Shown: positions 19,401-28,303, counted from the first letter of the stretch. The stretch is DNA of 64,000 nucleotides from Thermoplasmata archaeon (GCA_021797555.1 JAJZZM010000001.1:218179-282178); one strand, 5' to 3'. Program-made: numbers and translations. Notes: generated by a model from the letters alone, not told the origin.

Positions 19401-20348
19401 ATGTATGCAGATGATGAAAAACCACTATATTTTCTTTACCTTATACAGAAGAGCAGGTATAGCTTTGGCATAAAATGGAAAAATGCTAAAGATTTAATTA
19501 TGAATTTATTCGGAAATGACATATGTTCAAAATTAATAGACGATAAAATAATAAATTCATGTTCCGACAATAACGCAATGGAAATAATAAATATATATGA
19601 TATAAAGCACAATATAGATCAGGATAGTAAGGAAGAAATATTCAATAAATTCATCAGTTATTATAAGGACAATCCCTTAGTAACAGGGCTAATGAAAATT
19701 GTTTATATAGATAGAAAAATATCACAATTTTTTATAAGTTTAATAAAAGAAAATATGGGATATACAGATTATTCCAATGATAATGGCTTGATTATGTCAA
19801 TACCGGTTATAATGTCGGATGATTTCTACTATTCCGGTGCATTTGCGGATTACTGCAAAAAATATCTTGAAAATATCGAGCTTGATATGGATGGTATAAA
19901 ACCGTATTTAAAAAATGAATGGTTTATTGAAACGGTAATGGTGATACGTGATGGTTCATTCATTAATACAGAAACAGAAAGGTCTGACTATGATTATATA
20001 AATGGTTTAATTGAACTTATAAAAAATGATTATTTATCAGAGATCTTTATTAATGCTGATATCTTTTTTAAAAATGATGATGTGAACCATTACATAAATA
20101 AATATAATTACAGGCATGTAAAGGAAAAAAAATTAAAAAAGTTCTATGACTGGCTGGCAATAGCAAATGATATAATGGTTGGTATAGAATTTGTTGTTGG
20201 AAGTATACTGTTTCTGCCATATTTACCACCAATAGATGGTTTACATGGCGTTTATCTGTTCATAATAGGAAGTTCGCAGTTATTAATAAGACCGGTGATA
20301 CAGATATTAAAAAGAATACATTTATTCTTTTTGCATAAGAATAGATAA
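19401..20348 (+). CDS. Unknown protein with C-terminal membrane hairpin
   Basis: A 315-residue protein I do not recognise. The first 250 residues are soluble, alpha-rich and acidic (many Asp, Asn, Lys). Near the end a pair of TM helices (about 260-281 and 285-303) is followed by a basic tail, so it is probably tail-anchored to the membrane with the large domain inside. I chose ATG 19401 over an upstream TTG at 19386 because the former lies a typical distance after the AT-rich promoter. It is placed between the lipid gene and purS; a role in lipid handling would only be a guess from position. Confidence 0.7.
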   Translation: MYADDEKPLYFLYLIQKSRYSFGIKWKNAKDLIMNLFGNDICSKLIDDKIINSCSDNNAMEIINIYDIKHNIDQDSKEEIFNKFISYYKDNPLVTGLMKIVYIDRKISQFFISLIKENMGYTDYSNDNGLIMSIPVIMSDDFYYSGAFADYCKKYLENIELDMDGIKPYLKNEWFIETVMVIRDGSFINTETERSDYDYINGLIELIKNDYLSEIFINADIFFKNDDVNHYINKYNYRHVKEKKLKKFYDWLAIANDIMVGIEFVVGSILFLPYLPPIDGLHGVYLFIIGSSQLLIRPVIQILKRIHLFFLHKNR

Positions 20349-20377
20349 ATTTAATTTTATATTTTATATACCTTAAT

Positions 20378-20620
20378 ATGAAGATAAGGATTGAAATTAG
20401 ATATCTGCCGAATGTTGAGGACCCGGAAGCTTTAAGCATAAAAAGGAATTTAGACCTTACAGGTTATAAGGGCATAGAAAATGTTTCTTCATACAGGGTC
20501 TATGAATTTGAAACATCATTAAATAGGGAGGATTCATTGAAAATGTTAAATGAAATTTCCGAAAAAATACTTACAAATCCGGTAATACAGGAATATAAAA
20601 TACAGGAAATAAGTGATTAA
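20378..20620 (+). CDS. purS: Phosphoribosylformylglycinamidine synthase subunit PurS
   Basis: An 80-residue protein of the PurS family, the small subunit that bridges PurL and the glutaminase PurQ in the FGAM synthase complex of purine synthesis. It shows the family pattern of an initial beta strand (KIRIEIRYLPNVEDPEA), a following YKGIENVSSYRVYEF segment and a late helix ending near NPVIQEY. It ends 1 bp before the ATG of purL, which confirms the assignment. No purQ is found in the window. Confidence 0.92.
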   Translation: MKIRIEIRYLPNVEDPEALSIKRNLDLTGYKGIENVSSYRVYEFETSLNREDSLKMLNEISEKILTNPVIQEYKIQEISD

Positions 20621-20621
20621 A

Positions 20622-22874
20622 ATGTATGATATAATCAATTCCGATGAGAGAGTTTTAAACAGCATGGGAAGGGATTTGGGATTGACATATGATGAAATGC
20701 TAATGCTTAAAGACTATTTTAAGGGTATGGGCAGGAATCCATCAGATATTGAAATACAGGCAATAGCACAGGCATGGAGTGAACATTCGTGCTATAAATC
20801 ATCAAAAGTATATTTAAAAAAATATTTTTTGGATTTAAAAAGTGATTATACGATACTTACAATGGAGGATGATGCTGCGGTTGTTTCCTTTAATGATGAT
20901 TATGCATATGTTGTCAAAATGGAAAGCCACAACCACCCAAGCGCCATAGAGCCATATGGTGGTGCTGCTACAGGAGTTGGTGGAATAATAAGGGATGTAC
21001 TATGCATGGGTGCACAGCCTGTGGCTCTGGTTGATTCACTGTATTTCGGAAATCCGGACAGCAACAGTGGCTTTTTAAGTGAGAGGTTTATTTTAAATAA
21101 TGTTGTCGCAGGCATACGGGATTATGGCAATAGAATGGGAATACCTACTGTTTCAGGATCTGCCGAATTTGATGATAGATATAATGGGATGCCGCTGGTA
21201 AATGCAGGATGCATAGGCATAGTAAGAAAGGATAAGGTTGTACGCAGCAGGGTTACAAAACTGGATGACCTGTTAATTGTATGCGGTGGCAGAACCGGCA
21301 GAGATGGAATACACGGCGTAAATTTTGCATCAAAAATACTGGATGAGAATGATGAAAATAACAGAAAGGCCGTGCAGCTTGGAAATCCTATTATAGAGGA
21401 GCCTTTAATACATGCAGTTTTGGAGGCAAATGATCTAAATTTAATAGATGGCATGAAGGACCTCGGAGGAGGCGGATTATCAAGTGCAGTCAGTGAAATG
21501 CTTTATGCAGGCAATGTATCTGCAGTGATAGATTTAAACAAGGTATTATTAAAGGACAATAAAATGGACCCGTGGGAAATATGGGTAAGTGAATCGCAGG
21601 AGAGAATGTTTTTAGCAGTAGATAAAAGTAATTTAGATAAAATTGAGGGAATATTCAAAAAATGGGGAATAGAGTATTCGGTAATAGGCAAAACGGTAAA
21701 GGCAGATAATTTAATAATAAATTATAATAATAAAAGAATAATGGACATGGATTTAAAATTTTTGGTTTCTGGACCATTGTATTCAAGGAATTTTAAAAAA
21801 CCGGAAGCAAATATGAAAAAGGTGGAATATAAAAAAATAGATAATTATAAAGATTTTATCTTAAAATTTATAGGCACTCCTAATTTATGTTCAAGATTTA
21901 ATATAGTAAGGCAGTATGATTTTACTGTCCGTGGGAATACAGTGCTCAAGCCATTTACAGGCAATGTTAACATGGAAACGCATTCAGATTCCACAGTAAT
22001 AAAGCCTGTCGAAAATTCATATGCAGGTTTATGCATTACCTCCGGATCCAGACCGAAAATGGTAGATATTGACCCATATAATGGAACAATAGAAACATTG
22101 ATAGAGGCATATAAAAATATTTTATGCTCAGATGGCGATCCACATTCTATTATAGACGCTTTAAATTTTGGAAACCCTGAAAATCCTGAAACAATGTATA
22201 GATTTATAGAAACAGTGCATGCAATATCAGATTTCTGCAAAAATATGGGTCTGCCATTGGTATCGGGCAATGTAAGCTTTTACAATGAAACAGGCAATAA
22301 TGAGATAATGCCAACGCCCAATATATTAATGATAGGAAAAATAGATGATATAAGAAATATTATAACGGTTGAATTTAAGGAGGAAAATAACCCGGTGTTT
22401 ATTGTTGGCACATTAATAAATTCACTTGCAGGCAGCGAATATGCGGAATATTTGAATATAAATTATTATAATATAAGCAATATTAATTATAATGAACTGC
22501 TAAATATAAAAAATCATATAAAAAGGTCACATAATTTTATAAAGGCAATGCACGATGTATCGTCCGGAGGATTATTATTGACCATGCTTGAAATGAGTTT
22601 CGGGAATAAAATAGGAATAAATGCCGATTTAAAAAATTTGGATGGTGATACTGATATAAAATTATTCTCAGAACTTGGGACATCAATAGTAATTGAGGTG
22701 GATAAAAAATATGAAAATGAATTTATAAATAATTTCCAGGATGTAAATATTAAAAAAATAGGCTACACAGTAAAGGAAAACATAATAATAAAGGATAATA
22801 AAACTGAGATAATAAATGAAAAAATAATAAATTTAAGAAATGCCTGGGAACATGGTTTGGATAAATACATATAA
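20622..22874 (+). CDS. purL: Phosphoribosylformylglycinamidine synthase subunit PurL
   Basis: A 750-residue 'small' PurL. It uses ATP and ammonia to convert FGAR to FGAM, the fourth step of purine synthesis. It has ESHNHPSAIEPYGGAATGVGG at about residue 100, AWSEHSCYKSS before it, and a second AIRS-like half with DVSSGGLLLTM. The length fits the PurS-dependent type, which needs a separate PurQ for ammonia. I prefer ATG 20622 to GTG 20613, which would overlap the purS stop and add three residues. It is coupled to purS. Confidence 0.96.
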   Translation: MYDIINSDERVLNSMGRDLGLTYDEMLMLKDYFKGMGRNPSDIEIQAIAQAWSEHSCYKSSKVYLKKYFLDLKSDYTILTMEDDAAVVSFNDDYAYVVKMESHNHPSAIEPYGGAATGVGGIIRDVLCMGAQPVALVDSLYFGNPDSNSGFLSERFILNNVVAGIRDYGNRMGIPTVSGSAEFDDRYNGMPLVNAGCIGIVRKDKVVRSRVTKLDDLLIVCGGRTGRDGIHGVNFASKILDENDENNRKAVQLGNPIIEEPLIHAVLEANDLNLIDGMKDLGGGGLSSAVSEMLYAGNVSAVIDLNKVLLKDNKMDPWEIWVSESQERMFLAVDKSNLDKIEGIFKKWGIEYSVIGKTVKADNLIINYNNKRIMDMDLKFLVSGPLYSRNFKKPEANMKKVEYKKIDNYKDFILKFIGTPNLCSRFNIVRQYDFTVRGNTVLKPFTGNVNMETHSDSTVIKPVENSYAGLCITSGSRPKMVDIDPYNGTIETLIEAYKNILCSDGDPHSIIDALNFGNPENPETMYRFIETVHAISDFCKNMGLPLVSGNVSFYNETGNNEIMPTPNILMIGKIDDIRNIITVEFKEENNPVFIVGTLINSLAGSEYAEYLNINYYNISNINYNELLNIKNHIKRSHNFIKAMHDVSSGGLLLTMLEMSFGNKIGINADLKNLDGDTDIKLFSELGTSIVIEVDKKYENEFINNFQDVNIKKIGYTVKENIIIKDNKTEIINEKIINLRNAWEHGLDKYI

Positions 22875-22889
22875 AAATCTATATAATAA

Positions 22890-23168
22890 ATGGTTATTAT
22901 AAATAATATGTCAGATTACATAAAAAAACTGGAATATATAAAAGACCATGATATAACTGTAGAATTAACATATAGATTAAATTTCAATAATGAAAAATCA
23001 TGTGGAGGCGTTAAAATATATAGTGGCAAAATTGATGAAGATAAGGAAAATTATGAAATATATATGGAATTATACGAATGTGGATTGACTGAAAATGATG
23101 TCAATGAAAGGTATAATAAGTTAATGAATGAAATAAAAACTGGAAAAATAGATGTTTCATTAAAATGA
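22890..23168 (+). CDS. Small acidic protein of unknown function
   Basis: A 92-residue, charged, soluble-looking protein containing a single 'SCGG' turn and a helix with ECGLTENDVNERYNKLM. It lies 15 bp after purL and 1 bp before the next membrane protein gene, so it is part of the purine transcript. ATG 22908 (MSDYIKK) is an alternative start six codons in. I do not recognise the family. Confidence 0.6.
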   Translation: MVIINNMSDYIKKLEYIKDHDITVELTYRLNFNNEKSCGGVKIYSGKIDEDKENYEIYMELYECGLTENDVNERYNKLMNEIKTGKIDVSLK

Positions 23169-23169
23169 T

Positions 23170-23664
23170 ATGATGAAAAATAAATATGTATTAATAGGGA
23201 TAATATTGATGGTGATTGGTGCATCCCTTGCACTTGGTGGCTATCATGAAATAACCACAGAGCCGAAAAGCACATCGGTATTATATATTTCAGGGAATGA
23301 ATATACATCCAATAAATTTAATTTTTCAAAAAATGATATCTTAATAATAGTTGCATCAAACAGTACCTCCGGATTAATATCATGTAAAAATTTTAGCATA
23401 GTAAGCCAATCAAATTTGAATAATTATGCTGCAAAACCCGAGGGAAATATAGATGGTGAGCCTTATTATACCGGATTAAATGGTAGCTATATATTTGTTG
23501 AGTTCCATGAAAATGCAACCATGTATTATAATTTCATGCCATTATCGCAGTATAATGATATAGAATATTCAAGTTATATAGCAGCAGGCGGCATAGGACT
23601 TTTGGGGGCGGGGTTTATTATGCTTTTTGTATCGGTAATGTTCAGTAAATTAAAAAGGAGATAA
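23170..23664 (+). CDS. Membrane protein with outer domain, unknown function
   Basis: A 164-residue protein with TM helices at about residues 5-23 and 137-158 and an outward domain of about 110 residues between them. It begins with a tandem ATGATG, and the outer part has N-x-S/T sequons such as NFSKND and SNSTSG. The topology (short inside ends, beta-rich outer middle) resembles other archaeal surface-exposed small membrane proteins. It lies in the purine gene run between the 92-residue protein and purB. No family is recognised. Confidence 0.65.
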   Translation: MMKNKYVLIGIILMVIGASLALGGYHEITTEPKSTSVLYISGNEYTSNKFNFSKNDILIIVASNSTSGLISCKNFSIVSQSNLNNYAAKPEGNIDGEPYYTGLNGSYIFVEFHENATMYYNFMPLSQYNDIEYSSYIAAGGIGLLGAGFIMLFVSVMFSKLKRR

Positions 23665-23699
23665 CGCAAAAAATTTTAAACTATAAGTAATAAGCTTTT

Positions 23700-25067
23700 A
23701 TGATCGTTTCTCCTCTGGACTATCGTTATGGAAGAAAAGAAGTTAAAGCCATATTTTCCGAAGAAAATAGATTGAAATTGATGTTAAGTGTCGAGTCAGC
23801 ACTTGCACAGGCAGAGTCATATTATAATGTTATACCTGAAAATGCATATAAGGATATAAAAAAGGTTGTTGACAGCAATGAAGTAAGCCTTGAACGTGTA
23901 AAGGAAATAGAGAAAAAAATAAATCATGATGTTATGTCAATAGTAGAGGCATTAACAGAAAAATGTAGCGATGGAAAAAATTATGTACATTTTGGTGTAA
24001 CATCAAATGATATAAATGATTCAGCAACAGCGTTGCAGTTAAAGAAGGCAATAAATATAATTATGTCTGATCTGTTGAAATTAAGTAAAACAATGGTAAA
24101 ATTAATAAAAGAAAATGAAAATACATTAATGGTTGGACGTACTCATGGGCAGCACGCATCACCCATAACATTCGGGTTAAAATTGTCTGTTTATTTATCA
24201 GAAATCAACAGGCATGTTGAGAGATTGAATGAGGCAAAAAATAGGATAATAGCGGGAAAAATATTAGGTCCTGTGGGCACCGGAGCAGCCCTGGGGGAAA
24301 ATGCACTAAAAATACAGGAAAAAACATGCGATATTTTAGGCATAACACATGAAATTGCAACAAATCAAATTGTTGACCGTGACAGGTACATTGAATATCT
24401 GTCCATAATTAACAATATATCCGTTTCCTTAGAGAAATTTGCAACTGAAATACGTAATTTACAGAGGCCTGAGATAAATGAGGTATCAGAATATTTCAAT
24501 GATAGTGAACAGGTGGGTTCAAGCTCAATGCCCAGCAAGAGGAATCCTATTGTTTCAGAAAATATTGTTAGTTTATCAAGGTTGTTAAGGTCTTTTATTA
24601 TACCTGAATACGAATCATCTGTGCAGTGGCATGAACGTGATTTAACAAACAGTGCAGAGGAACGTTTTACTATACCCTATGCATCAATATTAATAGACGA
24701 TGTTTTAAATAAAATGGATAGCGTATTTTCAAATCTATATATAAATAGGAATGAAATGTTAAAAAAGGTAATAAATGATCAATTTATTATGTCAGAAAGC
24801 ATAACTATTGCATTAACAAAAAATGGAATGCCAAGGCAGGATTCACATGAATTTGTAAGAAAATCTTCGATGTATGCATATGAAAATAATATAAGCTTGA
24901 GGGAATCATTAATAAAAAATGGGATATATAAATTTATAGGTAATAAGGATTTAGAAGATGCAATGGACCCATCTAAATTTACAGGCAATTCCAAGGAAAT
25001 ATGTGAAATTATTATAAAAAATTCGGAATATTTATCAAAATATGTCATGGGTGATATTTATGATTAA
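23700..25067 (+). CDS. purB: Adenylosuccinate lyase
   Basis: A 455-residue fumarase/aspartase-superfamily enzyme. It acts twice in purine synthesis, on SAICAR and on adenylosuccinate, releasing fumarate. It shows SPLDYRYGRKEV at the N-terminus, the HFGVTSNDINDSA and GRTHGQHASPITFG motifs, and the superfamily signature GSSSMPSKRNP at about 270-280. The gene overlaps the following winged-helix gene by 8 bp. Together with purS, purL and the purA gene at 34 kb, it accounts for several steps of AMP formation in this window. Confidence 0.96.
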   Translation: MIVSPLDYRYGRKEVKAIFSEENRLKLMLSVESALAQAESYYNVIPENAYKDIKKVVDSNEVSLERVKEIEKKINHDVMSIVEALTEKCSDGKNYVHFGVTSNDINDSATALQLKKAINIIMSDLLKLSKTMVKLIKENENTLMVGRTHGQHASPITFGLKLSVYLSEINRHVERLNEAKNRIIAGKILGPVGTGAALGENALKIQEKTCDILGITHEIATNQIVDRDRYIEYLSIINNISVSLEKFATEIRNLQRPEINEVSEYFNDSEQVGSSSMPSKRNPIVSENIVSLSRLLRSFIIPEYESSVQWHERDLTNSAEERFTIPYASILIDDVLNKMDSVFSNLYINRNEMLKKVINDQFIMSESITIALTKNGMPRQDSHEFVRKSSMYAYENNISLRESLIKNGIYKFIGNKDLEDAMDPSKFTGNSKEICEIIIKNSEYLSKYVMGDIYD

Positions 25068-25647
25068 TAAATTTGAAGACAGGAAGAAATATAGATTAAT
25101 ATTAAATGAAATAAATGGTGAAGAAAAATCAATTACCGGTATACAGAAATCCTTAGAAAAAAAGGGAATAAATATGCACAGGCTTGTTCTAACAGGCTAT
25201 TTGAATGCCATGGTTGAACTCGGCATATTAAAGGAGAAGGAAATAAAGCCGGCAAAAATATTTTCATTTGTAGAACAGAGCAGAAAAGATTTATATTATA
25301 TCATTGGAGAGAACATGAAAAGATTTGATATTAATAATTCAGGATACAATACGCTGCTTTTATTATCCTATATATTTGATAGGCCTGTATTTGCAAGGGA
25401 AATAGAGAGATGCAATATCGATCTGCCAAAAAATGGCTTTAAAACGGTAAATTCAAAATATAGGGATGAATATATAAAAAAATTATTAGAAATGGATATA
25501 AGGATACCACCGGGTAATTTATTATATGAACCAACAGAAAAGGATAACAATTTATTATTGAAGCTTGTATCATTTGTGTTTTATAATGAATATGATGCAA
25601 AGAGATACTGTGTTGTTAATAATAACCAGAGAACTCTGGATTATTAA
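25060..25647 (+). CDS. Probable winged-helix DNA-binding protein
   Basis: A 195-residue protein from ATG 25060 (an upstream in-frame start at 25042 would lie deeper inside purB). The first 75 residues look like a winged helix-turn-helix (KSITGIQKSLEKKGINMHRL, then LTGYLNAMVELGILKEKEIK). The rest has a further alpha-rich region with conserved-looking RDLYYIIGENM. It is translationally coupled to purB. A transcription factor role is inferred from the fold only. It may regulate the purine or another pathway; nothing in the sequence shows its target. Confidence 0.6.
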   Translation: MINKFEDRKKYRLILNEINGEEKSITGIQKSLEKKGINMHRLVLTGYLNAMVELGILKEKEIKPAKIFSFVEQSRKDLYYIIGENMKRFDINNSGYNTLLLLSYIFDRPVFAREIERCNIDLPKNGFKTVNSKYRDEYIKKLLEMDIRIPPGNLLYEPTEKDNNLLLKLVSFVFYNEYDAKRYCVVNNNQRTLDY

Positions 25648-25857
25648 AAGAGAATTTCATTGTGCAGCCAAATATTGACATATAACAAAATAATTTTATA
25701 ACGCCATTTAGGATAAATTTGTGTCTATACGCGAAGACCGCAGGCATCAAAGAAACTGTAGATTTATTCTTATATTAAATAAATAACAAAAAGATAATTC
25801 AATTATTTATAAAGGATAAAGGTTATATTTTAAAATACAATTATAATACCGATATAT

Positions 25858-26511
25858 ATGATTTATACATATGTTCTTGCCTATAAGCTAAATGGAAGAT
25901 TCTGGGCACTGGACGATAAAAGCAAAAAAGAGATAAACAATAAGTCTATTGAATTTATTAAAAATTATAATAAAAATCTGATAAGCATAAAATATTATAA
26001 ATCAATGAGGCATGATAATGATATTTTATTCTGGCTATCAGCACATGAACCGTTAAGCCTTGAAAAATTCAAGGAAGGTTTTAATTCTGTAATAGGAATA
26101 TATGGAAAAACTGTTTATAGCATGCTTTCTTTATATGAAGATTCACCATATATTAAGGAGAATAAAAGTTTGGAGGATACATTAAAAGGAGACCCTAAAA
26201 AATATTTCGTGGCATATCCAATGAGCAAGGATAAGGAATGGTATTTAATAAATTATGAGGAAAGACGGAAAATTTTATCAGGGCATATAGGTACAGCAAG
26301 ATCTGATAAAGAAAGCACAGGAATATTGTCATATACAACATATTCCTTCGGCCTAGGAGATCAGGAATTTGTAGTTTTATACGAAGTTGATGATTTAAGT
26401 GCATGGTCTCACGTAACAGAGAAATTAAGAGAGGTCATGGCAAGGAAATGGATTATTAATGAGACACCAATATTTGTTGGCATATATAATAATGATAACC
26501 TGGTGATATAA
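25858..26511 (+). CDS. Chlorite dismutase-superfamily haem protein, HemQ-like (coproheme decarboxylase)
   Basis: A 217-residue member of the Cld/HemQ superfamily. The C-terminal half has the HemQ-like signature YPMSKDKEWYLINYEER, then SGHIG, and later TYSFGLGDQEFVVLYEVDD, very close to actinobacterial-type HemQ. In bacteria these proteins decarboxylate coproheme to haem b. Thermoplasmatales carry relatives of this family. The gene is followed, with a 1-bp overlap, by a single-domain rhodanese. Classification to the superfamily is firm; the enzymatic role in this archaeon is inference, because archaea are mostly thought to make haem by the siroheme route. Confidence 0.82.
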   Translation: MIYTYVLAYKLNGRFWALDDKSKKEINNKSIEFIKNYNKNLISIKYYKSMRHDNDILFWLSAHEPLSLEKFKEGFNSVIGIYGKTVYSMLSLYEDSPYIKENKSLEDTLKGDPKKYFVAYPMSKDKEWYLINYEERRKILSGHIGTARSDKESTGILSYTTYSFGLGDQEFVVLYEVDDLSAWSHVTEKLREVMARKWIINETPIFVGIYNNDNLVI

Positions 26512-26867
26512 TGTCTATAAAAGATTATTTCCGCGGATCTGATTATTTCAACCAGCCTGATGAATTGAAAAATTTAAGCCCTGAAGATGTTTATAAAATG
26601 ATTGGTGAATATAAAATAATAGATGTGAGAACAAAATTTGAATATAAACATGGACATATAAAAAATGCCGTAAATTATAAACTTGGAAATGAAAAAAATA
26701 TTATAAAAAATTTCGGCACTGATTCTAAGATAATTTTAATATGCAAAACAGGCCATAGAAGCAGGGCTGCGGCAAATAGACTGGTAAGATATGGCTATAA
26801 AAATTTATACCATCTTGAAGGTGGGATGAATAACTGGAGAAAAAATAAAATGCCGGAAGAAAAATAA
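26511..26867 (+). CDS. Single-domain rhodanese (sulfurtransferase)
   Basis: A 118-residue rhodanese domain with the conserved Asp in IIDVRTKFEYKHGHI and the active-site loop CKTGHRS (Cys78, CX5R-type), followed by the usual end LEGGMNNWR. It transfers sulfane sulfur via a cysteine persulfide. It starts on the last base of the HemQ-like gene, so the two are co-translated, suggesting a link between sulfur handling and haem in this acidophile. The substrate is unknown. Confidence 0.88.
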   Translation: MSIKDYFRGSDYFNQPDELKNLSPEDVYKMIGEYKIIDVRTKFEYKHGHIKNAVNYKLGNEKNIIKNFGTDSKIILICKTGHRSRAAANRLVRYGYKNLYHLEGGMNNWRKNKMPEEK

Positions 26868-26929
26868 TTTTTAATAATTTAAATTTTTAATATAATTAGA
26901 CCAAAGCTAAAGTTTAATAAATAATATAA

Positions 26930-27160
26930 TCAGGCAAGGCCGAGCTGTTCAAGTTCGTTCTTTTCCTTTGATTTCTTTTTTATGATATATCTTGTTACAT
27001 AACCGGCTATTGCATTTGAAGTCTTTTTTGTAACAGATTTTGCAATAAATTTATTCAATATTTCCTTATTATGATCAAAATTATCATTGAATAAATCCTT
27101 ATTCTTATCTACCAGTTCAACTGAAATCCTTTTAATATTTGATGATCTTATACTTCCCAT
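26930..27160 (-). CDS. rps17e: 30S ribosomal protein S17e
   Basis: A 76-residue protein matching S17e: MGSIRSSNIKRISVELVDKN at the start, then DNFDHNKEILNKF, and SNAIAGYVTRYI. Archaeal S17e is usually about 60-70 residues, so the charged C-terminal tail here is slightly long. It is a component of the small ribosomal subunit found in archaea and eukaryotes. It reads away from the rhodanese gene, with 62 bp between the two 3' ends. Confidence 0.88.
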   Translation of the reverse strand: MGSIRSSNIKRISVELVDKNKDLFNDNFDHNKEILNKFIAKSVTKKTSNAIAGYVTRYIIKKKSKEKNELEQLGLA

Positions 27161-27215
27161 TCTATCAGTATTTTATAGGAATATATAAACAATTTGATTT
27201 AAAATTATAAAATTT

Positions 27216-27653
27216 TTATTTTTTTGGTGGCACAACTGTAACCGGTATATCAGAGTGTGCTATTAAGCCTGAACTAACTGAACCCAGAATTAATTTGCTG
27301 AAACCATGCAATTTTCTTGTACCGGTTACTATCAAATCAACTTTCCTGTCTTTTGCAGTATCCAGTATCATTTTTGCTATTTCTTCCCCATTAGAATTTA
27401 CCTTTATTAATTCATATTTCACACCTGCATCTTCAAGTTCTTTTTTAGCCCTGTTAAGAATCTCGTCAGCTGTTTTATCCTGGCCTTCATAAACTGATGC
27501 TGGCACATATGAATCAAAGCTTGCGCTTATGCCAACTATTGTTGGGATTACATAAACTATTGTATAATTATTTACATTGCATTTGCAGCTTAATGCAAAT
27601 TTTAAAGCTTCCTTTGCGCCTTCTGAGCCATCGTATGAAACTAAAACTTTCAT
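27216..27653 (-). CDS. Universal stress protein (UspA family)
   Basis: A 145-residue single Usp domain: MKVLVSYDGSEGAKEALKF at the start, a central DLIVTGTRK and the ATP-binding signature GTRKLHGFSKLILGSVSSGL with the G-x2-G-x9-G-S pattern. It is therefore probably an ATP-binding Usp. The end (HSDIPVTVVP) is also typical. It reads in the same direction as rps17e, 55 bp away, and could share its transcript. Its cellular role cannot be read from the sequence. Confidence 0.92.
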   Translation of the reverse strand: MKVLVSYDGSEGAKEALKFALSCKCNVNNYTIVYVIPTIVGISASFDSYVPASVYEGQDKTADEILNRAKKELEDAGVKYELIKVNSNGEEIAKMILDTAKDRKVDLIVTGTRKLHGFSKLILGSVSSGLIAHSDIPVTVVPPKK

Positions 27654-27797
27654 ATTAATTAATATAATATGTATATATAAATTTATTTAAAATGAAGTTT
27701 ATTTTTTAAAAAATCATAAAAAGTAAAAAATAATAAAATAGGTATTTATATTAAAAAATAATACCATATTTACATTATTAACAATTGAGGTGACATA

Positions 27798-27905
27798 TTG
27801 AAGAGAAGTTCAAGAGATTGGAAGAAAAGAGGTAACATGCGCTGGAAATGGAGAAAAAAGAAGATAAGGAGATTAAAAAGGGCAAGAAGGGCAAGTAAAC
27901 AGTAA
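27798..27905 (+). CDS. rpl41e: 50S ribosomal protein L41e (very short gene)
   Basis: The 35-codon frame ends with a tract almost entirely of Arg, Lys and Trp ([18 protein letters not shown]...), the signature of L41e, one of the shortest known proteins. Two starts are possible. TTG 27798 has a strong ribosome site GAGGTGA at 27787-27793. ATG 27837, which gives a 22-residue protein like other L41e, has GAGGT eight bases ahead. I annotate the longer form because the first ribosome site is the better match, but the conserved part begins at 27837. It is too short for most gene finders. Confidence 0.8.
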   Translation: MKRSSRDWKKRGNMRWKWRKKKIRRLKRARRASKQ

Positions 27906-28161
27906 GTTTACCTTTTTACCTGTTTATCGGGTATTTTTATTACACATAGAGTATATAATATTTGAAAATATTTTTTAATAGGATAGTAAATCTATTATTT
28001 AAAGAATATAAAGATATAATATCATATTGCCCACAATTCATATGGAAAGCAAGATATGTATATTCCTGCCCGTAAATATATTTTTTACTGTAATTATTAT
28101 ATTATTATATTTTCTTTATAAACACTATAGATATTTATATTAAAAAATAATATAGTTAGTA

Positions 28162-28303
28162 GGAAGCATGGGGTAGTCAGGTATCCTAGAGGGCTCCAGT
28201 CAGTTTGTGATTAGCTAAAGGTCATCTGAATTCATGATGAATGACTGGAACGATGAAACATGGAAGAGACCCTTAGATCTGGGTTCAAATCCCAGTGCTT
28301 CCA
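28162..28303 (+). tRNA. tRNA-Trp (CCA anticodon) with intron
   Basis: The acceptor stem GGAAGCA pairs with TGCTTCC (28296-28302), with discriminator A28303. The T arm is CTGGG-TTCAAAT-CCCAG. The anticodon stem GAGGG (28189-28193) pairs with CCCTT (28270-28274). With the intron removed the loop is CTCCAGA, giving anticodon CCA at 28196-28198. The intron is after position 37 (equally, after 36, because a G is repeated at both ends), the usual archaeal site. No CCA is encoded at the 3' end. A T-run follows at 28304. Confidence 0.93.
28200..28268 (+). ncRNA. tRNA-Trp intron carrying a box C/D guide RNA
   Basis: The 69-nt intron holds a degenerate box C GTGATTA (28207-28213), box D' CTGA (28226-28229), perfect box C' ATGATGA (28234-28240) and a D-like ATGA (28253-28256). 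The guide TGACTGGA (28242-28249) pairs with the exon-intron stretch around C34, and the fifth base before box D pairs with C34. The other guide (28215-28223) pairs, with one mismatch, to 28268-28276, and the fifth base before D' pairs with nucleotide 39. This is the arrangement known for euryarchaeal pre-tRNA-Trp (shown in Haloferax), where it directs 2'-O-methylation of positions 34 and 39. Confidence 0.82.

Noticed and set aside
25728..25778. Short in-frame stretch YAKTAGIKETVDLFLY before the hemQ-like gene
   Set aside because: It reads like a protein end but is only 16 codons long with no upstream support; too short to call a remnant.
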